Of a DNA stretch of 29,945 nt, positions 19,863 to 29,366 are shown piece by piece (position 1 is the stretch's first letter; the number at the start of each line of letters is the position of its first letter). This stretch comes from Paulinella micropora (lineage: Eukaryota > Cercozoa > Imbricatea > Euglyphida): NCBI GenBank assembly GCA_009731375.1, contig BJOX01000080.1, positions 558,452 through 588,396 of the forward strand, read 5' to 3'. A program made the position numbers and the translations under genes. A model generated the notes under the pieces. The model searched no databases. It had not been told where the DNA came from and saw only the letters and a program-made list of their open reading frames with translations.

Positions 19863-22449
19863 GAGGGGGAAGAAGAGAGGAAGGAGAAGACTGTGAAGTT
19901 TAACCCTAAAGTCACAGTGCTTTCTAATGCTGTTGTGCAGACTGGGCCAACGCTTCCTCTATGTGAAAACAAAGATGTGGGTACACAGAGACTGCAGCCC
20001 CAAGGTAGTCTCATACCCGTTCATACAGCACGGTTACCAATGATAACTGATGCAAATAGGAAGGCGAGACTTGCGATGGAGGCGAGGAGGCCAATGGCAG
20101 ACGTATCGCCTCGGCCAAGCAAACAACCACGAACAGACTCAATGTCTACGGTCGCGGCGGGTGGCGAGCAAAAAGACAATGTGTGTACTCAAGTACCACA
20201 AGACAATGTCGCTCAAATAGTAAACGCACCAGTACCGCAGAATAATAAAAATGTTAATGAGGTGAAGCAGGAGGAGAAGAAGGAGGAGTTGAAAAACTTA
20301 GAGACAAGACTCCAAAATTTGGAACGTAAAGTTCTTGTTCTCGCAGCCAATATACACAGGCCCGATGCTCTGTGTTATACGGAACTTTATTGTGAAACAT
20401 TGAAGACAATATTAAAAGTTGGTAATGATACGATGGCGAATATTAATATTGTCGGCCGGAAGTTTTTTAATCGATACCGGGACTGGGTGGACGGAAATAT
20501 GAAAAAGTCAACGGGCACTCTCAAAGGAGTGAGCAGCCGGACGGATATCACGGGAATCATCACACTGACCTTTAAATTGAAATCCGCACGAGTATACCGT
20601 ATGGACCTCTATGTCGTCCCCGGTTACCACGGGTCAATATTACTATCGTATGACCAATTGGCTACGATGGGGGCTGTGATTGATTGCGCCGCACGGCGAG
20701 TGATATATGGAGTAAAAAGAGGAGAAGAGAACGATATTGATCCCTTCAACGCTACTGACTCTTATGAGGCTTATGAGCTGAGTCTAGCGACGGATCACAA
20801 AAAGATGGCCATCGCACATGAGGCACTTGAGTTGCACGTCCATCCCCATGTCGTAAGACCGGATGAGCTGTCCTGGACCGACAATTGGGAATCCCAAGTT
20901 AGCACTGTCACAGTTCCGAGATGCCATTGGGACAAAAAGTCGATTGATGACTTAATCGAGAAGCGAAAGGAGGAGATTTTATGTGTCGCACAAAGAAGCC
21001 CGTCGTCGGCGAGATTCGCGGAAGGAGTAGGAACAGATGTCCATATTACTAACGGATACTGTTTCCATGCGAAAGTAGGAGAAGAAAAAAGGGAGGCGTT
21101 TGTACCAANNNNNNNNNNNNNNNNNNNNNNNNNNNNNNNNNNNNNNNNNNNNNNNNNNNNNNNNNNNNNNNNNNNNNNNNNNNNNNNNNNNNNNNNNNNN
21201 NNNNNNNNNNNNNNNNNNNNNNNNNNNNNNNNNNNNNNNNNNNNNNNNNNNNNNNNNNNNNNNNNNNNNNNNNNNNNNNNNNNNNNNNNNNNNNNNNNNN
21301 NNNNNNNNNNNNNNNNNNNNNNNNNNNNNNNNNNNNNNNNNNNNNNNNNNNNNNNNNNNNNNNNNNNNNNNNNNNNNNNNNNNNNNNNNNNNNNNNNNNN
21401 NNNNNNNNNNNNNNNNNNNNNNNNNNNNNNNNNNNNNNNNNNNNNNNNNNNNNNNNNNNNNNNNNNNNNNNNNNNNNNNNNNNNNNNNNNNNNNNNNNNN
21501 NNNNNNNNNNNNNNNNNNNNNNNNNNNNNNNNNNNNNNNNNNNNNNNNNNNNNNNNNNNNNNNNNNNNNNNNNNNNNNNNNNNNNNNNNNNNNNNNNNNN
21601 NNNNNNNNNNNNNNNNNNNNNNNNNNNNNNNNNNNNNNNNNNNNNNNNNNNNNNNNNNNNNNNNNNNNNNNNNNNNNNNNNNNNNNNNNNNNNNNNNNNN
21701 NNNNNNNNNNNNNNNNNNNNNNNNNNNNNNNNNNNNNNNNNNNNNNNNNNNNNNNNNNNNNNNNNNNNNNNNNNNNNNNNNNNNNNNNNNNNNNNNNNNN
21801 NNNNNNNNNNNNNNNNNNNNNNNNNNNNNNNNNNNNNNNNNNNNNNNNNNNNNNNNNNNNNNNNNNNNNNNNNNNNNNNNNNNNNNNNNNNNNNNNNNNN
21901 NNNNNNNNNNNNNNNNNNNNNNNNNNNNNNNNNNNNNNNNNNNNNNNNNNNNNNNNNNNNNNNNNNNNNNNNNNNNNNNNNNNNNNNNNNNNNNNNNNNN
22001 NNNNNNNNNNNNNNNNNNNNNNNNNNNNNNNNNNNNNNGAATCGACCGATACCAAAGAACCGCACTGAATTGCACTCATTCCTTGCGATGGCACAATACT
22101 ATAGCCAGTTTATACCCGATTGGGGTGCAACACTGGCTAAGTTGGAGAAAATGATAGATTTTGGAGACTTTGAGAAGTGGGGCGAAGAGGCTTTGCAAGC
22201 GTTTCATGCGCTCAAANNNNNNNNNNTGCTCAAAGATCTAATTTATAAAGACCCGAAAGACGGAGGACTGGTGTTAACGATGCCCAACTTTACGAAACAA
22301 TGCGTAGTCGATACAGACGCATCTAAGTTTGCGATTGGGGCTGTATTACAACAAGAGGATGAGGAGAAGAAATTACGCCCAATCATGTTTATTAGTAGGA
22401 AGTTGTGTGCGGCGGAGAGAAACTATTGCACAAGGCAAAGAGAGGCGTT
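19860..22449 (+). pseudogene. pol: Pol of the Ty3/gypsy-like element: protease, gap, RT connection, RNase H
   Basis: The frame continues from gag. A retropepsin-like block reads VGNDTMANINIVGRKFF (Asp codon 20427-20429), aligning with the D-T-G-A...N-F-V pattern but with Met in place of Gly. The late protease signature VVPGYHGSILLSYDQLATMG followed by AVIDCAARRVIY is good (about 20610-20710). The RT core falls in the 930-base gap (21109-22038). After it, in another frame, PKNRTELHSFLAMAQYYSQF is the conserved RT-thumb FLg...YYr.Fi motif, and VVDTDASKFAIGAVLQQ (Asp 22316-22318) with AERNYCTRQREA is RNase H. The frame is cut by a gap at 22450, after which the expected RNase H continuation and the integrase are not found. 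An intact gene cannot be shown. Confidence 0.75.
21109..22038. other. Assembly gap (930 N) within pol
   Basis: All N. The flanking protease-side and thumb-side homologies indicate that RT motifs lie here. The frame differs on the two sides, so the length is an estimate. Confidence 0.99.
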
Positions 22450-22459
22450 NNNNNNNNNN

Positions 22460-24421
22460 AAGGCAAAGAGATATCGTTGGGGGCATTACAATTCCCCAAA
22501 TTGATTTGGGAAGCCTCAAGGCGAAAATGACTTGCAACGGAAGACAGTTAGATATTGTGTTTTTCCTTCCTTCAACTTGTTCACAAATTTACCGTAAAGC
22601 GTGTTTCACAGGGAACTTTGAATCGGGAAAAAGGTAATACGAACAGGAAAAATGGTATAGCTAAAAAGAACTGTGAACTGATCGTTTGAAATCATTTCTG
22701 AACGAAATCGAAAATTGTTTAGTGAAGTCGAAACGTCGTGCAGAGGAGAATCTAATGAACCTGTCAAAAAGAGTGTCTTATCAACGGTAAAGGTTTTGGC
22801 CGGTCGTTAAGGTGCTCAGTCCGATAGCTCCCCCCCCCCCCCAGACCTAACGGTTGAGTTGAGTTGCGTGAAGTACAGAATGAGTGATTAACGAACGAAG
22901 TATGTTGTCTCACTAAAAAAATATTCAAAAGGAAAAAGAGAGGTGGGTGAGTCTCTTAAACTATCGGAGAGTATATAGAAGAAGGATGCGTCTATACTGG
23001 CGCGATGCAGACGATGATCAGCCGGGGCCGGATATCCATGATTTGCAGCGGGACTGGGACATTTTAGGCACGAGCGTTGATATCGGGAGGCGATGTCGAG
23101 CAGTGGAAAATTAGGTGGCCGGGTATATCATAGCCAAGATGAACCAATGAAGCACCAAGTGTGCCGTGCCGATATAACCACTGAGGGGTTCAAGTTCGGT
23201 GAGAATAATCGTTGACCTGCAGGCATAAGAGGCGATCAAGGACTTACATGGGTACGCCAGTCATGGCGTAATATTTCTAGGGACGATGACGGTTCAAATG
23301 GGAAAAGCGCTGGGCGGGGGGCGGGTGAAGCCATTACGATGGGTAAAACCCAATTGAGAGTGATGGGAGATGGCTATTCCTTAACTTTTGCTTGTCTGTC
23401 TTGCTGGAGGACGTGCAATGTGAAGGATTCGCCGATGATGATAATACCTAAGTGGCGCGTTATAGAAAAGAGACTCGGTCAGTGGCCCCTGGGTTGTGGG
23501 CAGTGGCTCATAAACAATTCAGGTTTCCCTGCCGTACGAAGGGTCTTGTTCTCGCTGCTCTTGCACATAGATTGCGTTGTCAAGCTTCTGTTTTTTTCAG
23601 CCCTGGTTTCGTTACGAATTGTCTGTTCGGATCTGTCAGGGTTTTTGTCCCCCAACCTTCTTGCGCCTCCAAGATTTGCTTTTCTACATATGTTCGTGGA
23701 AGGCATGAATGGCGCACTCTCATTAGTTGAAGATGCGATCTTTCTAAATATATAAACCCTGCCTCTTTTTAAACATCCTTCTGGTTTAGAAGGAGATTTT
23801 TCCTGGAGTTTGTGTAATTTTGGGTCTTTTTTCACTAAAAAATGTTCAGGCCGGGCAAGTGCAGACCTCAATTTTTTTTGCTTGCCTATCAAATTTTTTA
23901 AGCTTTTTTTGTCGACTGTTCCACACCAATTTTTTACACCCTCTTACCTTATAAAAAAATATTTCTTTTAATAAATCATCACATATTACCGTTAACACTG
24001 GAAACTTGATTGAATTCAAATTCAAAAGTAATTTTTTTCTCGTGGGGAACAGATTCAGATGTGCTCGTTACAATAAAAAAAGCGTGTAGAAAAAGAACAA
24101 AAACTCAATAAGTAGATTTTGCCTCCGTTTTCATAGTCTGACCACTAATGAACATAGACTCTGAATTACATATTAATATGATGTTTTGGCCTAAAGTTGG
24201 CATTTGTGCAGGTTACGGATAAAAGAATCGTGTCAGTTGACCCGGTCATAGGTATATACACTCTGCTTCTTGCGGGGTTTTCCCTTTGGCTGCTTGTTCA
24301 TATGTATAAACATATCGTCAAGTCCGATCTAGTTTCAACTTTGGTTCAATTCTGACTTCCCTTTGAGAGTATGTTATTAATATATAAGTGGAGGTTAGCC
24401 TTGAACCAGTTGTGTTAATTA
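22460..24421. other. Region without recognised genes
   Basis: After the last pol gap nothing resembling integrase, chromodomain or an LTR copy could be found. A 42-codon Asp-rich ORF (22986-23114, starting MRLYWRDADDDQPGPDIHD) and a longer hydrophobic ORF (23339-23755) are present without homology I can name; both may be chance. AT content rises from about 23750 onward. A C run sits at 22831-22842. Confidence 0.5.
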
Positions 24422-24425
24422 TTAA

Positions 24426-24438
24426 CCCTTACTCGGGC
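24426..24438 (+). repeat. Left terminal inverted repeat of the piggyBac element
   Basis: CCCTTACTCGGGC, exact reverse complement of 25837-25849. Confidence 0.9.
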
Positions 24439-25041
24439 AAGATCCACATTTGTGGATACAATCCACATTTGTGGATCTGGTTTTCAATTTGAATAAAAAC
24501 ATCAGTAGCCGTCGCCAAATGCTATACTACCCTTGAGATTATTGAAATAAGAGTTGTTGAAGCGATCTGTGAAAGTTCCGATGTCATGTCTTATCTGGAA
24601 GTGACTGAAATGTGCCACTGAAAATAGGTGCCAACCATTTTTTTCACGGGTTTTTTACCACGTTTTCGCGGAAAGTTTTTGCAGGAGCAGAGCTTCTTGA
24701 GGTCAGAGTGTCGTGTTGCAGTCAGGAAATTTGATAAGGCTTTCTTCCAACAGAAATCAGTTCCACAGTAGTAAAAGACTGACGAGATGGAAGCTAGGTG
24801 TTTCTGTCCGGCTGTAAGGACAATCCAGACATTCACTTGAACTACATTCGCCCTACCCTCTCATGCATGTTGAATATTTTCTTGCTATAGTTGCTGTGAT
24901 GTATTCTGGCAGGATATGAATCATCACCAACAGGTATGCTATCTTTCTGTGAAATATCAGCTTCTCAGAGCGTCAGATGGCTTGGATACCTGTGATTCTT
25001 TCCGACATTTTTTTTTTTGCTTTACTTTCATGTCATAGGTT

Positions 25042-25317
25042 TGCCTGCAGAGACAGCTTATTAGAAAGAAGCACCGTAGGCTACCTGCACTCTGGCAGTG
25101 GCTGGACCTTTCGAATGTGTTGTCCTTTGCAAGGTTTGAGACCATCAAACAACATTTTCATATGAATGACCATTGTCTAGCCCATCCGCATGAATGCCCT
25201 ACTAAGATAAACTTTTCAATGGTAGCAGTGACTTTGTTACTACTCGAAGATCATGCAAAATTTTTTTCCTTATGTATAGGAGTTGTATATATTAATATTG
25301 ACAAGGGACTCATATGA
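25042..25317 (+). pseudogene. piggyBac transposase (DDE_Tnp_1_7) relic
   Basis: In one frame the plus strand reads LPALWQWLDLSNVLSFARFE and then TIKQHFHMNDH (to about 25173). This matches the conserved piggyBac stretch in which sRdRFe.Il+.lHf.Dn precedes the first catalytic Asp. Upstream residues (CLQRQLIRKKHRR) and those after NDH do not align, and no DDD catalytic triad is visible. The frame stays open to 25317 but looks non-homologous after 25175. It lies inside the TTAA-flanked element in plus orientation, supporting both calls. The rest of the element shows no coding sequence. Confidence 0.65.
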
Positions 25318-25836
25318 TGATTCCTTTTAAAGAGCAGACCTTTCTTTGGTAGTCTTTGCCTAAGAACGAAGAAGCCTATTAAATATAGCTTCAAGTGAGC
25401 CAGTGCAGTCACGTAGTAAGTAAATTTAGCCAGACAGCGACGGTGAACCAAAGCGTCACACACCGCCGAAACAAAAATGCTGTTTGTTTTCACGTTGTAC
25501 ATCCTAAACTTCATTGAACACCGGGCCGCGAGCGTAGGTGAGCTTACTGGTAGTGATTGTCATTTTCTAACCAAACTTGGCAGGCAAGTGTTTTGTTTAT
25601 TATAAATTTTGTCACAAGTTGTTAGCTCTGAAAAATCTAAGAGTCAGCCACTATCACCCAGATTGTGAAGGTTTTGCTAGTTATTGAATAACGGTTTTTT
25701 GTGATGGTTAGCTTCAACCGGACTTAATTTAATAATATTCATTGTTACAACTATCAAAATCCACAAATGTGGGTTAAACAGGAAAAAAATCACAGATCCG
25801 ACCCACAAATGTGGATCTTGATCCACAAATGTGAAA

Positions 25837-25849
25837 GCCCGAGTAAGGG
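25837..25849 (-). repeat. Right terminal inverted repeat of the piggyBac element
   Basis: GCCCGAGTAAGGG directly before the TTAA duplication. Confidence 0.9.
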
Positions 25850-25853
25850 TTAA

Positions 25854-26413
25854 ATTCTCTTTTTCCTTGAGCTCGTAAGGGTAAGACCAAGTGTCCGAAA
25901 TTGTTATTAATACAGGATTTGAGGCAGTCGGCTCAGCAGACGCCCGGGCCGGCCGGCACCGAGAGATGATGTGAGTTGATTCGATTGTTAATTTTCAAAT
26001 TTTTCAAAAGTAAGCGGTGGCGGGCGGCGGTATAATGTGCTTCGTCTTTAAATAACAATATTGGATAACTCACTCAGGACGGTCACTTACCTTGCAAACC
26101 CTACCAGGTTTGCCACCGGGCCAGCTTGATGTCAGTCACTGAATGTCGGAGTTCGGACTAACTCGGCCAGCCTCTGGGCGGCTTTTAGGAGCTATTAGCC
26201 AGTGAGTTTAACAGAGCCTCATGATCTCTGATCATCTCAGCTCAATTGAATCTATTTATCACTACTGGAAACATGATTTGGACTGGAAACAGAAAGCATT
26301 TTGACTTTTAAAAATACCGGTATATCAGGACACGCAAACTAAAACCTTGTCAAGTGTTCGATGGTGAGAGCATGCCCTAACTTTCGAAACACTTGTGTGC
26401 GACTTGTGCTTTC
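25854..26413. other. Intergenic region, nothing recognised
   Basis: A GC-rich stretch (GGCCGGCCGGCACC, GCGGTGGCGGGCGGCGG) sits in otherwise AT-rich sequence. No ORF with homology or repeat unit was identified. It is downstream of the ABM gene. Confidence 0.5.
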
Positions 26414-26962
26414 TTATCGCACGAATCCAATACCGCTTTCGGTATAATGTTTCAATACCAGACGAGGCATACCTGAATCCTCTTCAAAGGGGCCTTCACG
26501 TTTGCGAAATGTTGCCAAAGTTTGCTGCAACAACAAACACAAGCATACAAGGAAAAAGTTGAGCGATGTGCGAACCTGGTGACGGCCACCCAAATCGGCC
26601 TTGGAGACATAACGCTCATAGATGACCCCGCGGCTGCCAACAGCCAAAACACGACTATTCTAAGCCACTTGGCTGAGGTGTTAGTACTTGGGTTCGCTGA
26701 TACTGTCACAGAACTCGTAAGCCAGACAGTTGGGTTCATTAGCCGTGTCCTTCGCGCAGCTTGTCCAGTGTGTCTTCCACTTTTCTTTCTGCTCTTTGTT
26801 CTTGAACTCAGCTTCCACCATCAGGATGTGCGCTTTGCTGTGCTTGCGTGGCCGTTGCAAAAAATAGACTAAACCCGCACCAAGCAGAGCGCCCACCAGC
26901 AGCCAAACCTGGTCCCTTGTGCTGTGCGGGACAGGGCAGAATCCCATGCTGGTACCGGTCAT
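26414..26962 (-). CDS. Membrane-anchored antibiotic-biosynthesis-monooxygenase (ABM) domain protein, three exons
   Basis: Exons on the minus strand are 26962-26688, 26633-26576 and 26524-26414; introns are 54 and 51 nt with GT-AG ends. The product is 147 residues and ends at TAA. Residues about 18-35 (QVWLLVGALLGAGLVYFL) form one transmembrane segment followed by RPRK. From about 44 the ABM (ferredoxin-like, dimeric) fold is recognisable: AHILMVEAEFKNKEQKEKW, then EPNCLAYEFCDS. The first splice joins SEP to NRGVIYERYVSKADLGGRHQ, the typical (V)YErY.....l..H motif. The last exon ends in KHYTESGIGFVR. ABM proteins include heme-degrading enzymes, quinol oxidases and many of unknown role, so the substrate is not predictable. 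Exon phases agree across all joins, which supports a functional host gene. ATG at 26962 is the only reasonable start. Confidence 0.75.
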
Positions 26963-27039
26963 TTTGTTGTTTCTCTAAGAAAGGGCCCAGAGCCTAGGTT
27001 TAACGAGACAGCACATCCATATCGCTCATGCACCAACAC

Positions 27040-27178
27040 TTTTTTTTTTTTTTTTTTCCATTCCATTCGCACTTCTATCTGTAGTAGTAATAGTAATAGT
27101 AGTAGTAGTAGTAGTAGTAGTATAGTAGTAGTAGTAGTAGTACGAAGAGTAGGAGGAGGAGGAGGAGGAGGAGGAGGA
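27040..27178. repeat. Poly-T, (TAG)n and (GGA)n microsatellites
   Basis: T17 (27041-27057), a TAG/TAA tract (about 27083-27145) and GGA (about 27150-27178), upstream of the ABM gene. Confidence 0.95.
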
Positions 27179-27365
27179 TGAAGGGAGGAGTTTGGTGTGA
27201 GGTACCAAACCTGTGGCCTGTTTACCTATTTCTCTCAACACGTGCTTCAAAAAATTGTTTTGCTGGCCTGGGTCACTCACCATCCATCCATCCTTTCTCA
27301 TGCCATAACATATTCATCAAATTTTTCCGCGTATGTTATAACAATTCTGTTGAAGAAATACACCA

Positions 27366-27422
27366 CACATGATGTATGATGTATGATGAATGATGGTCAT
27401 GCCATGATGGATGATGTATGAT
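27366..27422. repeat. ATGATGTATG-type short tandem repeat
   Basis: CATGATGTATGATGTATGAT and degenerate continuation. Flanks 27179-27365 and 27423-27600 show no gene. Confidence 0.75.
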
Positions 27423-27624
27423 CAGGGTGGTAACAATTTGTAAAAATGTCTCGCACTACAATTTTGTGTGGTGATAGGTGTAAATGAAATCTATGCGAGC
27501 TTACAAACACATATAGTGTGAGATCTAGTGTGAGGTACAGTGAATCTGATGTGAATATTAATTCTACAAATATAGACATGTCTAGTTTTTAGGGGTAATA
27601 AAATGTAGAAGCCTGATAATAATA

Positions 27625-27917
27625 TGTATGATGGTGGCGGTGGTAATGATGACGATGTTGGCGGTGGTGTGATGATGATAATGATGATGATGATGATGAG
27701 AAGGAGGAGAAGGAGGAGGAGGAGCAGCACAGCAGCAGCAGCAGTAGGAGGAGGAGGAGCAGGAGAGGACGGTGATATGACGATGGTGAAGACGATGATG
27801 ATGATGATGATGATGATGATGGTGACGACGAAGACGACGATGGTTATGACGATGATGATGATGATGATGATGCTGATGATTTGGTGTTGGTGATGATGAT
27901 GACGATGATGATGATGC
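27625..27917. repeat. (GAT)n/(GGA)n/(CAG)n compound microsatellite
   Basis: Runs of GATGAT, GGAGGA, CAGCAG and GACGAC over about 290 bp. Met/Asp- or His/Ile-rich ORFs across it are artefacts. Confidence 0.95.
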
Positions 27918-28862
27918 ACCTCCCCACCAGAGCAAGTCATATGCCCACCCACCAGAGAGTATCATAAACCCACACCTTACACCTATCCCCTCCAAAGTAA
28001 ACAAGCATTTTTCCATATACTATACCAACACCGAGGTCTAACTGGAAACCATCAACCTCTACTTGCCCATCTATCCAACCCTGAATGCACCCACTCCATC
28101 CCAGACATAATATGAATTACTGAATTCAAAGTGCATGAAGTAACAAGCACACTGCTTTCCCAACCCCAAAATACACATCTTCCCATACAACTGATGTATC
28201 TGTGTACTACAAGAACGATACGTCACGATCACTGAGTCCAAATTCTCAAAAGCCTCTGGCGTCATCATGCAGATACATAAAACAAATCATAAAAACAACC
28301 CCGTGCAAACAATTCTTCACATCTACAAACGATAATTCTAACAAGTTTACGACGCTGCTTTCTTCCCAGATTTGCAAAAGCACATGCAGAGTATCCTTTC
28401 TGACTCCCCGCTCACTGGCATTACACGTGTTTTGGATCTTAATCTTGATTTCTTACGCTCTACGAAGCAAATGTGTGAACCTTGCTGTTAATAAATTGTA
28501 AATGGTAATTAAGACCGCTACTCAAATGGAGAAAAAGAGCAGGACACTGCTTGACGTTATCTTGACCACTCTACTACTATAGGTACCACTATAGGACAGT
28601 TATCTTTATATTTATATGTATAAATTTAGCCCATTTCGCCATATTTCGCTCTCCTATTAATCAGCCAAAACTAGCAAAACCAGAAAATCGCACTTTTTCA
28701 CAAACTATTAATACAAGACTTCGTTATCCCACTTTTCTTATTCTTTCTCGGTGTCCTGAACCCCCTTATCTTTTTTCCAAAAAAAAAATGTGCTCTGTAT
28801 TGAACGTGTGCTATATTGAATTATATATTAAAGAAAAGAATTAATACAAATATAGGACGACA
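27918..28862. other. Region without a supported gene
   Basis: One plus-strand frame (about 27990-28545) has a protein-like composition in places (VYDAAFFPDLQKHMQ, then GITRVLDLNLDFLRSTKQ) but contains about ten stops, eight of them TAA. It may be a decayed gene of unknown type. From about 28560 the DNA becomes AT-rich, with two ACTATAGG repeats near 28576 and 28590. The left edge of the Polinton-like insertion could be in this stretch but is not identified. Confidence 0.35.
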
Positions 28863-29301
28863 ATGGCGAAGTATTGTTCAAAGGGAGGTGTGTATGTAAT
28901 GAATAATGAAAAGAAGCCCATGGTCTGTGTGAAATGGACAGAGGACGGAAAACAAAATAGCAAAAAAATTTGTATTAATAGTAAGAGAACGAAAGAAGAA
29001 GCATTACAACAGGCACAGGAGTGGTATGATGTAAACATTAAACCAAAAAGGGAAATGTGGGATAATGATAAAAAAAATCAAAAAGCAAGAATACAGCATA
29101 GCATGGGCACAGAAGAAGCAAAATGAAAAGTATCAATGCGGGTGTGGTCGTATGGTTTCTTCATTACCTTCAACTACAAAAACACACGAGAAATCATTGA
29201 AACACAGGGCATGGCAACAGAACAACACATTGGAGATTCACGGGAGTGAAACGGGAAGAAGAAAAAAAAAGAGGAAAAATAAGATATCAGCCACCACCTA
29301 A
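28863..29301 (+). pseudogene. Polinton/giant-virus-type small protein with Cys/His motif, split by a frameshift at A8
   Basis: ATG at 28863 opens 87 codons (W/K/E-rich; VKWTEDGKQ, EALQQAQEWYD) with an AP2-like flavour of tryptophans and an alternating strand-helix pattern. Past an A8 run near 29070 the frame one base on carries KYQCGCGRMV and H-x7-H (THEKSLKH) to a stop at 29301. The C-x-C-G...H...H motif at the C-terminus after a K/N/Y-rich helix is very common in Polinton-like viruses, virophages and giant viruses. One extra A in the homopolymer would explain the break (mutation, sequencing error or slippage). It converges with the integrase gene 65 bp away. Function is unknown; DNA binding is a guess. 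Confidence 0.55.
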
Positions 29302-29366
29302 ACCTCAAACCCCGCGTACGCCAGAGAACGCACGTACGCAAGTGCGCAAACACTTTCGTTGCTCAT

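Larger units (their letters stand above)
24422..25853 (+). mobile_element. Decayed piggyBac-type DNA transposon with TTAA target duplication
   Basis: TTAA at 24422-24425 is followed by CCCTTACTCGGGC; at the other end GCCCGAGTAAGGG (25837-25849) is followed by TTAA (25850-25853). The 13-bp ends are perfect inverted repeats, and TTAA duplication plus CCC-type termini are diagnostic of the piggyBac superfamily. Just inside both ends lie copies of the near-palindrome ATCCACATTTGTGGAT (24442 and 24461; inverted versions at 25759, 25801 and a partial one at 25820). The element is 1424 bp, shorter than autonomous copies, and holds only a fragment of transposase. Confidence 0.85.

Noticed and set aside
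23339-23755. 138-codon ORF as a gene
   Set aside because: Start and composition are unremarkable, overlapping ORFs exist in other frames, and no domain, splice pattern or homology is visible.
24591-24836. Minus-strand ORF inside the piggyBac element
   Set aside because: No piggyBac homology on that strand; the transposase relic is on the plus strand and in another part of the element.
26522-26872. Plus-strand 116-codon ORF
   Set aside because: It is the antisense shadow of the ABM gene, whose minus-strand exons show domain homology and matching splice phases.
27990-28545. A ciliate-like genetic code with TAA read as Gln, suggested by a protein-like frame interrupted mostly by TAA and by TAA stops in two other relics
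   Set aside because: The number of stops is about what chance gives in AT-rich DNA, TGA stops also occur, and the ABM gene and Polinton integrase end properly at TAA while both gag ORFs contain no internal TAA.
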